A stretch of DNA of 5,070 bases. Source: Actinomycetota bacterium (GTDB lineage Bacteria; Actinomycetota; Actinomycetes; Nanopelagicales; Nanopelagicaceae). The DNA lies in NCBI GenBank assembly GCA_010028225.1, contig RGOY01000098.1, positions 1 through 5,070 on the forward strand, in the 5' to 3' direction. A program made the position numbers and the translations under genes. The notes under the pieces were generated by a model, which was not told the DNA's origin, did not search any database, and saw only the letters and a list, made by a program, of their open reading frames with translations. This document shows positions 1 to 5,070 of the stretch, in pieces; position 1 is the stretch's first letter; every line of letters starts with the position of its first letter.

Positions 1-441
1 GCAGGTGGCGCGATTGTCGCAAAAGGCACTCTCGGAGTCCTTGGCGCGATTGTTCTCTCTGGAAGCACGACAGCTCGTGGAATTCTCCTAGGCCTTGAGA
101 GATTGAAGCTTCCTTCATTGATGGTCAACATCGCTTCCTTCATGCTTCGCTACATCAACGTCGTTACCGATGAGATGGAACGCATGCGCGTGGCTCGAGC
201 ATCTCGTGGATTTGAGCCAAGGGGAATTCGCGATTGGAGAATTCTTGCTAGCGTTGCTGCAACTCTCTTCATCCGATCATATGAACGTGGCGAGCGAGTG
301 CATCTTGCGATGCTCTCACGTGGATTCAACGGCCAGATGCCAAAGATGGATCTTCACGACCATCACCCACCGCTCTGGATAGCCTTCCTACTCCCAGTAA
401 CAGCACTTTCTGTTGCGCTATTTGATAGGTGGTTGTTTTAG
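1..441 (+). CDS. cbiQ: Cobalt ECF transporter transmembrane component CbiQ (T component), 3' part
   Basis: The reading frame is open from the first base and ends at TAG 439-441, so only the C-terminal 146 residues are present; the true start lies upstream of the window. EcfT/CbiQ proteins are inner-membrane scaffolds that couple the ATPase CbiO to the substrate-binding part (CbiM/CbiN for Co2+). Two coupling-helix motifs typical of the family are visible: VARASRGFEP around bases 190-220, and ERVHLAMLSRGFNG around 292-333. The Ala-Arg-Gly type residues in such motifs contact the ATPase. A last hydrophobic helix (LWIAFLLPVTALSVALF, about 373-426) is followed by a short tail. The AMLSRGF form is most like cobalt/nickel CbiQ rather than biotin BioN. 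Substrate is inferred, because no CbiM or cobalamin riboswitch is in view. cbiO follows with a one-base overlap, so the two are translated from one message. Confidence 0.9.
   Translation, partial: AGGAIVAKGTLGVLGAIVLSGSTTARGILLGLERLKLPSLMVNIASFMLRYINVVTDEMERMRVARASRGFEPRGIRDWRILASVAATLFIRSYERGERVHLAMLSRGFNGQMPKMDLHDHHPPLWIAFLLPVTALSVALFDRWLF
427..432 (+). promoter_or_regulatory. Ribosome binding site of cbiO
   Basis: AGGTGG lies inside the end of cbiQ, 8 bases before GTG 441. It decides the start in favour of 441 over the in-frame GTG at 429, which this motif itself overlaps. Confidence 0.6.
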
Positions 442-1181
442 TGTCTACGCCCTCACTTGAGATCTCAGAACTTGCATTTGCCTATCCCGATGGCCATCAG
501 GCTCTCTATGGCGTAGATCTAAAAGTTGGTTCCGGAGAGCGCGTTGCACTCTTGGGTCCCAATGGCGCAGGCAAGACCACATTGGTCATGCATCTCAATG
601 GAATTCATGGAGCACAACACGGTTCCGTGAAAATTGATGGTGAGGCGATCGATACCTCTGACAAGAACTTGCTACGTCAGATTCGAGGCAAGGTAGGAGT
701 CGTCTTTCAAGATCCTGATGACCAACTTTTCATGCCGACGGTCGCTGAGGATGTTGCTTTCGGACCAAAGAATCTCGAGCTTAGTGATGAGGAAGTCCTC
801 AGCCGCGTCAATCAATCCCTCGCTAAAGTCGGAATGCTCGAATACAAGAATCGTCCTCCACATCATCTCTCATTCGGCCAGCGACGAAGAGTCGCAGTTG
901 CAACTGTCCTGGCAATGAATCCGTCGATTCTTGTTCTCGATGAACCTTCTTCAAACCTCGACCCAGCAAGCAGACGTGAATTAGCGGAGATTCTCACCTC
1001 GCTTGAGATCACTTTGATTATGGTCACTCATGACCTGCCCTATGCCTTCGAACTCTGCGAGAGAGCATTGATCTTGGCCGATGGTCGGATTGTTGCGGAT
1101 GACGCGACACGCAAAGTCTTATCCGACCGAGAACTTCTCCAGCGATACCGCTTGGAACTGCCTAAAGGCTTCAGCCTCTAG
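441..1181 (+). CDS. cbiO: Cobalt ECF transporter ATP-binding protein CbiO
   Basis: This is the cytoplasmic ABC ATPase that powers the CbiQ transporter. I chose GTG 441-443 (246 aa) because AGGTGG at 427-432 lies 8 bases upstream and the start overlaps the last base of the cbiQ stop. A longer in-frame GTG at 429 (250 aa) has no Shine-Dalgarno sequence. All ABC motifs are present, in residues from GTG 441: Walker A GPNGAGKTT (39-47), Q-loop FQDPDDQLF (89-97), signature LSFGQRRR (143-150), Walker B ILVLDEPSSNLDP (163-175) and H-switch VTHD (195-198). The signature reads LSFGQ instead of the textbook LSGGQ, a form I recall as common in CbiO-type ECF ATPases, so it is not a sign of inactivity. The DPDDQLF Q-loop is also typical of EcfA/CbiO. 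The protein is full length. Cobalt as substrate is inferred from similarity and from the cbiQ neighbour. Confidence 0.93.
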   Translation: MSTPSLEISELAFAYPDGHQALYGVDLKVGSGERVALLGPNGAGKTTLVMHLNGIHGAQHGSVKIDGEAIDTSDKNLLRQIRGKVGVVFQDPDDQLFMPTVAEDVAFGPKNLELSDEEVLSRVNQSLAKVGMLEYKNRPPHHLSFGQRRRVAVATVLAMNPSILVLDEPSSNLDPASRRELAEILTSLEITLIMVTHDLPYAFELCERALILADGRIVADDATRKVLSDRELLQRYRLELPKGFSL

Positions 1182-1182
1182 A

Positions 1183-1223
1183 TAGAACTTCTCGCTTCTA
1201 GTCGAATTATCTAGTCGTTTTTT
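1183..1223 (+). terminator. Possible weak transcription end after cbiO
   Basis: After the cbiO stop, TAGAA and TTCTA can pair as a 5-bp A/T-rich stem with an 8-base loop. About 17 bases further on there is a run of six T (1218-1223). The stem is weak and not adjacent to the T run, so this is not a classical intrinsic terminator. It is listed only because a transcript end is expected between convergent genes. Confidence 0.2.
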
Positions 1224-1230
1224 CTAGTCA
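1198..1230. repeat. Three CTAGTC repeats spaced 13 bases apart
   Basis: CTAGTCG occurs at 1198-1204 and 1211-1217, and CTAGTCA at 1224-1230, each start exactly 13 bases after the previous one. A further CTAG is at 1178-1181. The repeats fill the gap between the convergent cbiO and SDR genes, and the last copy contains the SDR stop codon. They are direct, not inverted, so they do not form a terminator stem. Function is unknown and chance is possible. Confidence 0.5.
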
Positions 1231-2054
1231 AGGAAGAAGTCGAGCAGGAAGTCTTTCGTACCAGGAACCACTGCATACTTGTCTAAGTCAGTAATACCTT
1301 CAGAGGCAAGAACTTCATCGTCGATGAAGAAATTGCCGCTGCACTCGCTACTTGCACGATTAAGAATGTAGTAGGCCGCATCAGCAAGAATCTCAGGTTT
1401 GCGACAGAGCGCTGTATCCACTCCGGGAATCATCTGCAGCGCTGCTGTATCGATCGCGGTTCGGGGCCAGAGAGCATTGAAAGCTACGCCATCTCGCTTG
1501 AATTCGGCAGACATGCCTAGGACGCACATACTCATTCCATATTTGGCCATTGTGTAAGCAACATGATTCTTGAACCAATGCGCTTTCATCGAAAGTGGCG
1601 GTGAGAGAGTCAAGACATGCGGATTTCGGCCTTCCTTACCGCTTTTCTTCAAGTGTGGAATTGCCGCTTGAGAGGTGAGGAAAGTTCCACGGACATTGAC
1701 ATCAAACATTAAGTCAAAGCGTTTTGCCGGTGTCGATTCGGTATTCGTGAGATTGATTGCGCTCGCGTTATTAATCAAGATATCAAGTCCACCAAATTCG
1801 CTAGCTGCGCGCTCTACCGATTCGGTAATTTGATTCTCATCGCGAAGGTCACATTGGATGGCCAGCGCCTTGCCACCGGCCTCATTAATCTCTTCTGCGG
1901 CGGAGAAAATAGTGCCAGGAAGCTTTGGGTGTGGATCTGTCGTTTTTGCGGCGATAGCAATCATTGCGCCATCTGCCGCGGCGCGAAGCGCAATTGCAAG
2001 GCCAATGCCTCGTGAACCGCCCGTGATGAATATCTTCTTTCCGGCTAGTGACAT
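1224..2054 (-). CDS. HSDL2-like short-chain dehydrogenase/reductase
   Basis: This is a 276-aa SDR-family NAD(P)-dependent oxidoreductase. In residues from ATG 2054 it has the cofactor motif TGGSRGIG (11-18), NNAS (95-98), a catalytic serine region LTLSPPLS (about 149-156) and YTMAK giving Tyr167 and Lys171 of the YxxxK pair. The stretch AAKTTDPHPKLPGTI, the SPPL motif and the WFKNHVAYTMAKYGMSM block match the subfamily of hydroxysteroid dehydrogenase-like protein 2, which in animals is an organellar lipid-related protein. The C-terminal SCP2 sterol-carrier domain of animal HSDL2 is absent. The true substrate is unknown even for well-studied members. I chose ATG 2054 because GGGG at 2063-2066 is 8 bases upstream; GTG 2060 would sit only 2 bases from it. 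It begins two bases after the isomerase stop, so the two genes are almost certainly co-transcribed and translationally coupled. Conversion of 3-hydroxyacyl or steroid-like substrates is an inference. Confidence 0.9.
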   Translation of the reverse strand: MSLAGKKIFITGGSRGIGLAIALRAAADGAMIAIAAKTTDPHPKLPGTIFSAAEEINEAGGKALAIQCDLRDENQITESVERAASEFGGLDILINNASAINLTNTESTPAKRFDLMFDVNVRGTFLTSQAAIPHLKKSGKEGRNPHVLTLSPPLSMKAHWFKNHVAYTMAKYGMSMCVLGMSAEFKRDGVAFNALWPRTAIDTAALQMIPGVDTALCRKPEILADAAYYILNRASSECSGNFFIDDEVLASEGITDLDKYAVVPGTKDFLLDFFLD

Positions 2055-2056
2055 TC

Positions 2057-2800
2057 TCACTTCCCCTTTCGCATCAAGAAATTCATGAAGGCGTTCTGCG
2101 CCTCCTCGGAAGTGAGAGCGCTCATGAAGAGATCACCCTCTCCCTGCATAATCACATTAAGCCGCTCATGATCTGGGCTCTTCATCAAAGATTTGGATTG
2201 GATGAGAGCATTCGGCGGTAACTGGGCTACTTCGTGCGCAACTTCTCGAGCTCTCTTTCGGGGATCTGCAACTTCTTCGTTGATGACACCCCACTCTGCT
2301 GCTTCGGCCGCAGAGAAAGAACGACCCAGGAGAAGAATCTCGGCTGCTCTTCGATGCCCGATTGACTTCGGAAAAAGGTAGCTCGAGCCAAACTCAGGCA
2401 CTAGTCCGAGGCTAACGAACGGCATACGAAAAGACGTCGAAGGCGAGGCATAGGCGAAATCGCAGTGCATCACCATGGTCGTGCCAATCCCGATTGCATT
2501 TCCTTGGATAGCAACAATGGCAATCTTTGGAAATTCGTGGAGCGCTTTGATGAACTGCCAGACCTCAGATCCATCCTCCAGTGGAGGATTGTGAAGGAAG
2601 TCTGAGATGTCATTTCCGCCTGTGAAATGTTCTCCATTAGCTTCAATGATCACAACAGATGTTTCGACCGACGTAGCAGCCTCATTGAGTGCATCTGCCA
2701 TCGTCTTGTACATCGCCCTCGTGAGGGCATTCATCTTGGTGGGACGATTGAGAATAATCGAAGTGATAGCGCCAGACTTTTCGATCAGTACATCACTCAT
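2057..2800 (-). CDS. Crotonase-family protein, probable enoyl-CoA delta-isomerase (ECI2-like)
   Basis: This is a 247-aa crotonase-fold protein. Members act on acyl-CoA thioesters, holding the carbonyl in an oxyanion hole. In residues from ATG 2800 the first oxyanion-hole segment is HFTGGNDISDF (58-68) and the second is QGNAIGIGTT (99-108). The FRMPFVSLGLVPEFGSSYLFPK block (124-145) is very like peroxisomal delta3,delta2-enoyl-CoA isomerases. Glu136 in VPEFGSS sits where the single catalytic glutamate of isomerases lies. The other glutamate that true hydratases use, in the second oxyanion segment, is missing (GIG instead). An isomerase that moves double bonds during beta-oxidation of unsaturated fatty acids is therefore more likely than a hydratase, though pipelines will often call it enoyl-CoA hydratase. 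I chose ATG 2800 because AGGA (2808-2811) is 7 bases upstream; GTG 2806 in frame has poor spacing. It lies about 40 bases after ino1 and two bases before the SDR gene. Confidence 0.88.
   Translation of the reverse strand: MSDVLIEKSGAITSIILNRPTKMNALTRAMYKTMADALNEAATSVETSVVIIEANGEHFTGGNDISDFLHNPPLEDGSEVWQFIKALHEFPKIAIVAIQGNAIGIGTTMVMHCDFAYASPSTSFRMPFVSLGLVPEFGSSYLFPKSIGHRRAAEILLLGRSFSAAEAAEWGVINEEVADPRKRAREVAHEVAQLPPNALIQSKSLMKSPDHERLNVIMQGEGDLFMSALTSEEAQNAFMNFLMRKGK
2061..2067 (-). promoter_or_regulatory. Ribosome binding site of the SDR gene
   Basis: The minus strand reads AGGGGAA here, inside the last codons of the upstream isomerase gene. Its spacing of 8 bases from GGGG to ATG 2054 supports that start rather than GTG 2060, which overlaps the isomerase stop codon. 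Confidence 0.55.
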
Positions 2801-2840
2801 TGCCACATCCTAGAAGCCGGGCCATCAAGGTGTCGATGAG

Positions 2841-3930
2841 CTAACGACTTAATCTGCCCGCGATGAAATCTTCGGTGCGGTCGTGAGCGACTTCATCCGA
2901 GTATTGCTCAGGAGGAGATTTCATGAAGTAACTCGATGGTGAGAGCAGCGGTCCACCGATTCCTCGATCGAGCGCAATTTTCGCGCAACGGAGCGCATCA
3001 ATAATCACGCCAGCTGAATTCGGCGAATCCCATACCTCGAGCTTGTATTCGATGTTGAGCGGGACATCGCCAAAGGCGCGACCTTCCATGCGGACATAGG
3101 CCCACTTTCGGTCATCAAGCCATGGAATGTAGTCCGAAGGTCCGATGTGGACATTTCGGTCTGCCATCTCATAATCGAGTTGTGAGGTGACTGATTGCGT
3201 CTTGGAGATTTTCTTCGACTCAAGTCGGTCGCGCTCCAACATATTCTTGAAGTCCATGTTTCCGCCGACATTGAGTTGATAGGTGCGGTCGATATAGACG
3301 CCACGATCCTGAAAGAGCTTTGTCATAACACGATGAGTGATAGTTGCTCCAACTTGACTCTTTATGTCATCGCCAACGATAGGTACGCCAGCCTTGGTGA
3401 ATTTGTCGGCCCAGACTGGGTCGGATGCGATGAAGACTGGGAGAGCATTGACGAAAGCCACCTTTGCATCAAGGGCACACTGTGCATAGAAACTTCGTCG
3501 CCTCTTCCGAACCAACTGGCAGGTAGCAGATGAGGACATCAACTTTTTCATCCTTGAGAGCTTTCACGACGTCTATCTCGGCAGCACTCGACTCTTTGAT
3601 CGTCTCTTTGTAATAGCGGCCAAGACCGTCAAGAGTCTTACCGCGCTGGACTGTTATTCCGGTCTTTGCTACCTGAGAGAACTTGATGGTGTTGTTCTCG
3701 CTTGCCCAAATCGCATCCGCAAGATCAAGGCCGACCTTTTTCGCATCGACATCAATGGCGAGGACGAACTTGATGGAGTTGATGTGATACCCACCGACTA
3801 CTGGGTGCATGAGACCTGGGATGTCTTGGTCCGCAGATGCGTCCTTGTAGTACGTGACGCCTTGGACCAGAGAGTTTGCGCAATTGCCCACTCCCACCAA
3901 TGCCACCCGAATCTCACTGCTATTGGTCAC
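2841..3930 (-). CDS. ino1: Inositol-3-phosphate synthase, interrupted by a one-base frameshift
   Basis: The enzyme converts glucose-6-phosphate to 1D-myo-inositol-3-phosphate with tightly bound NAD, in the cytoplasm. Read straight from GTG 3930, the frame covers residues 1-147 (to Phe147, codon 3492-3490), then runs through six more codons to a TGA at 3471-3469. The rest of the protein, from Tyr148, is in the next frame and continues to TAG 2843-2841. Omitting one T from the TTT at 3490-3492 restores a 362-aa protein, close to the 367 aa of M. tuberculosis Ino1. Visible motifs are the Rossmann loop VGVGNCANSLVQG (12-24), AIDVDAKKVG (58-67), ENNTIK (78-83) and YLPVGSEEATKF (136-147). After the shift come PIVGDDIKSQVGATITHR, LNVGGNMDF, the active-site lysine segment SKKISKT, and EYKLEVWDSPNSAG. 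GTG 3930 is chosen because AGGA (3938-3941) is 7 bases upstream and the codon overlaps the padR stop as GTGA. All catalytic motifs being intact on both sides argues against an old pseudogene. The cause may be a sequencing error, a fresh mutation or recoding. Confidence 0.93.
3487..3492 (-). other. Frameshift point within ino1 (TTT-CTA)
   Basis: The minus strand reads AAG TTT CTA TGC in the upstream frame. The conserved protein needs AAG TTC TAT GCA (K F Y A). One extra base, most simply one T in TTT, explains the break. A +1 slip of tRNA-Phe from UUU to UUC would also give the correct protein. The upstream-frame stop is TGA at 3471-3469. Confidence 0.85.
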
Positions 3931-4496
3931 GAGGATTTCCTTTCGCTCTTGATCATCTCTTCCAACCAAACGATCTCTCGCTCAGCTGACTCCAACGAAT
4001 GACGACGCCACTCGGTGAGGTATTTATCCATGCCAATCGGATCTCGTTCGAGATCGGACCGCAAAATTTCTGCCTTCTCCTGCAATCTACGCAGTCGCCC
4101 TTCGAGGATACGTACTCGATTACTCGGCGGAGTTGGACTAAAGAAGGCGAAGCGAACTTCGAACCCCTCATCTTCCCAACTGTCAGGTCCAGCCACTCGC
4201 GTGAGCTCTTCAAATCGTTTGCTACCCACATCGGTGATGGCGTAGACAATCCGCGATCGTCTGGAGAGACCGCCGCGCTCAGAGAGTGAACTCTCTTCAA
4301 TCAATCCCGACTCCCCCATTCGACGCAGAGCGGGATAGAGAACTGAGAATGAGAGGGCCCTAAACGGACCATAGATCGCGCCTATACGTTTCCTGAGTTC
4401 ATATCCGTGTAATGGCCCTTCAGTGAGAAGTCCAAGGAGGGCAAACTCCAAAGATTCTCCTCGAGACCTCACAGATGACTCACTTTCTCTTACCAT
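3927..4496 (-). CDS. PadR-family transcriptional regulator
   Basis: This is a 189-aa DNA-binding regulator. The N-terminal PadR winged helix covers about residues 16-99, with SLEFALLGLLTEGPLHGYEL (15-34), FSVLYPALRRMGESGLIEE (50-68, the recognition-helix region) and RIVYAITDVGSKRFEEL (82-98). The C-terminal part (about 112-185) is charged and helical, with RILEGRLRRLQEKAEILRSD and a second amphipathic helix ending in WLEEMIKSER. It fits the Vir_act_alpha_C dimerisation domain. The FAFF...RVRILEGR and SLESAEREIVWLEEMI blocks closely resemble Rv0047c, which likewise lies next to ino1. Its TGA overlaps the ino1 GTG by four bases, so the two are translationally coupled. Start is uncertain: ATG 4496 has no clear Shine-Dalgarno sequence, while TTG 4451 (residue 16) is preceded by AGGAG at 5 bases and matches where homologues begin. 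It probably controls its own operon through the palindrome at 4517-4539. The ligand is unknown. Confidence 0.9.
   Translation of the reverse strand: MVRESESSVRSRGESLEFALLGLLTEGPLHGYELRKRIGAIYGPFRALSFSVLYPALRRMGESGLIEESSLSERGGLSRRSRIVYAITDVGSKRFEELTRVAGPDSWEDEGFEVRFAFFSPTPPSNRVRILEGRLRRLQEKAEILRSDLERDPIGMDKYLTEWRRHSLESAEREIVWLEEMIKSERKSS
4457..4461 (-). promoter_or_regulatory. Ribosome binding site for an alternative padR start (TTG 4451)
   Basis: The minus strand reads AGGAG, 5 bases before TTG 4451-4449. No comparable motif precedes ATG 4496. The 15 residues between the two starts are polar (Ser, Arg, Glu) and lie outside the PadR domain. If this site is used, the regulator is 174 aa long. 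Confidence 0.5.
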
Positions 4497-4516
4497 CAGC
4501 CAGAACTATGGCCAAA

Positions 4517-4539
4517 CGATATATCGATTCGATATATCG
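4517..4539. promoter_or_regulatory. 23-base palindrome, probable PadR operator
   Basis: Two copies of the self-complementary 10-mer CGATATATCG (4517-4526 and 4530-4539) are separated by ATT. The whole block is itself a perfect inverted repeat around T4528. It lies 20 bases upstream of padR ATG 4496, a typical place for an autoregulatory operator. A weak minus-strand promoter can be read here: TATATC (4536-4531) as -10, with TGGTCG 17 bases upstream as -35. The palindrome would cover the -10, which fits repression. Binding by the neighbouring PadR protein is inferred from position and symmetry. The site is about 200 bases from uraA and may or may not affect it. Confidence 0.7.
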
Positions 4540-4593
4540 AGTATGACCCTAACCGACCAGTAACGGGGCTCGCAACTCGGCGCGCCCTCAGCA

Positions 4594-4618
4594 TTACCGA
4601 TTAGTACCGACTTACCGT
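4594..4618. repeat. Short TACCG direct repeats upstream of uraA
   Basis: TACCGA occurs at 4595-4600 and 4605-4610, exactly 10 bases apart. TACCGT follows at 4613-4618, and a related TAACCGA is at 4550-4556. The 10-base spacing is about one helical turn, which would suit a regulator binding one face of the DNA. No protein can be named and chance is possible in such short units. Confidence 0.35.
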
Positions 4619-4633
4619 TTTCTCTTAGAGCGT

Positions 4634-4690
4634 TGCCGAACTCGGCACCAGATCGCCCCTCGGTCTCGGGCTCCGCCAAAGGCGATGGTG
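4634..4690 (+). promoter_or_regulatory. Potentially structured leader of uraA
   Basis: Two overlapping foldings are visible. TGCCG (4634-4638) pairs with CGGCA (4643-4647) around the tetraloop AACT. Alternatively CACC (4646-4649) and ATCGCC (4652-4657) pair with GGCGAT (4681-4686) and GGTG (4687-4690), giving a 10-bp stem with a 2-base bulge (AG) and a 23-base loop. Bases 4646-4647 are used in both, so the two are mutually exclusive. I do not recognise a known riboswitch or PyrR-binding loop. Whether this region is transcribed is not shown. Confidence 0.35.
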
Positions 4691-4721
4691 ACTCGACCAC
4701 CCCTTAGGCCCCTCTCAGGTT

Positions 4722-4726
4722 AGGAG
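4722..4726 (+). promoter_or_regulatory. Ribosome binding site of uraA, possibly masked by pairing
   Basis: AGGAG lies 9 bases before GTG 4736. The GAGA that overlaps it (4724-4727) can pair with TCTC at 4713-4716 or with TCTC at 4732-4735, so ribosome access might depend on local folding. The stems are only 4 bp. Confidence 0.6.
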
Positions 4727-4735
4727 ATACCTCTC

Positions 4736-5070
4736 GTGAGTCTCTTTACATGGAAGCTCCATGGCGATGGCAAAACCATCGCCCCCGGCGCGGTCGTCAA
4801 TCCCGATGAACGCTTGTCTTGGCCTCGTTCGATCGGAATCGGCGTTCAGCACATAGCCGCGATGTTCGGCGCAACCTTCTTGGTGCCGGTTCTCACTGGA
4901 CTACCACCGGCAACAACACTCTTCTTCTCAGGAATCGGAACAATTCTTTTTCTTCTCCTCACAAAGAATCGCGTCCCTAGTTATCTAGGCTCATCTTTCG
5001 CATTCCTAGGTCCCATCGCTGCGGCTGCCGCAGGTGATGGTGGCATGGCTGCGGCTCTCGGCGGAGTTGT
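4736..5070 (+). CDS. uraA: Uracil permease (NCS2 family), 5' part
   Basis: The frame runs open from GTG 4736 to the window end; 111 codons are present of a family usually a little over 400 residues long. NCS2 proteins are inner-membrane proton symporters for uracil or related bases. After a hydrophilic N-terminus (about 33 residues), the first membrane segment carries the family motif QHIAAMFGATFLVPVLTGL (residues 38-56). The second hydrophobic segment is TTLFFSGIGTILFLLL. VPSYLGSSFAFLGPIAA follows, containing the GSSFAF element that lines the substrate site in UraA. These match E. coli UraA (QHLFAMFGATVLVPVL, PAYLGSSFAF) better than xanthine/urate permeases, so uracil is the likely substrate. 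AGGAG at 4722-4726 supports the start. It is divergent from padR and has its own upstream region. The C-terminal half is outside the window. Confidence 0.92.
   Translation, partial: MSLFTWKLHGDGKTIAPGAVVNPDERLSWPRSIGIGVQHIAAMFGATFLVPVLTGLPPATTLFFSGIGTILFLLLTKNRVPSYLGSSFAFLGPIAAAAAGDGGMAAALGGV

Noticed and set aside
583..600. Possible rearrangement or inactive ATPase, suggested by the non-standard CbiO signature LSFGQ
   Set aside because: All other ABC motifs are intact and LSFGQ is, from memory, a usual variant in CbiO-type ATPases, so this is normal.
2801..2840. A terminator or promoter between ino1 and the isomerase gene
   Set aside because: Only a weak CATC/GATG pairing is seen, with no T run and no convincing -10/-35 pair. 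The gap is better explained as an intra-operon spacer.
3195..3533. A 112-codon plus-strand open frame opposite ino1
   Set aside because: It lies wholly inside the strongly conserved ino1 coding region on the other strand, and the translation has no family resemblance. It is a shadow frame.
3953..4300. A 115-codon minus-strand frame within padR
   Set aside because: It overlaps padR in another frame. Only the padR frame carries the conserved PadR motifs.
4506..4700. A 64-codon minus-strand open frame in the padR-uraA intergenic region
   Set aside because: No recognisable domain, a composition without protein-like character, and it overlaps the likely padR promoter and the uraA leader. I see no support for a gene.
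1..5070. Mobile elements, CRISPR arrays, tRNA or rRNA genes, or a defence system
   Set aside because: No transposase, integrase or terminal inverted repeats, no regularly spaced repeats of 25-40 bases, and no tRNA cloverleaf were found. All genes are housekeeping or metabolic families with similar composition.

Overview
The window looks like a chromosomal segment of an actinobacterium of moderate GC content (about half G+C by eye). The strongest pointer is the padR-ino1 pair. Both proteins resemble, almost phrase by phrase, the Mycobacterium tuberculosis pair Rv0047c/Rv0046c as I recall them, and that pair has the same gene order. GTG starts and 1- to 4-base gene overlaps also fit. I cannot assign a genus.

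Layout. Positions 1-441 (+) hold the 3' end of cbiQ, the membrane T component of an ECF-type cobalt transporter. It is followed directly by its ATPase gene cbiO (441-1181, +). A short convergent gap of about 42 bases follows, containing a 13-base-spaced CTAGTC repeat. The minus strand then carries a compact four-gene cluster, read right to left: padR-like regulator (4496-3927), ino1 (3930-2841), an enoyl-CoA delta-isomerase-like crotonase (2800-2057) and an HSDL2-like short-chain dehydrogenase (2054-1224). padR and ino1 overlap by four bases (GTGA). The isomerase and dehydrogenase genes are two bases apart. Only about 40 bases separate ino1 from the isomerase gene. The cluster is therefore likely one operon. 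A divergent intergenic region (4497-4735) separates it from the 5' end of a uracil permease gene (4736 to the window end, +).

How the genes fit together. CbiQ and CbiO energise uptake of Co2+, probably for cobalamin synthesis. Ino1 makes inositol-3-phosphate from glucose-6-phosphate, the first step towards phosphatidylinositol and, in many actinobacteria, inositol-based thiols and glycolipids. The two downstream genes look like fatty-acyl-CoA or lipid enzymes, so the cluster may link inositol-lipid and fatty-acid metabolism. That link is an inference from gene order.

Points of note. (1) ino1 is split by one extra base at codon 147, inside a UUU-CUA context, while both halves remain highly conserved. 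(2) A 23-base perfect palindrome made of two 10-base palindromes lies just upstream of padR and is the obvious candidate operator. (3) The uraA leader can form competing hairpins. I found no clear new mobile, defence or CRISPR system here. The rest is ordinary chromosomal metabolism.
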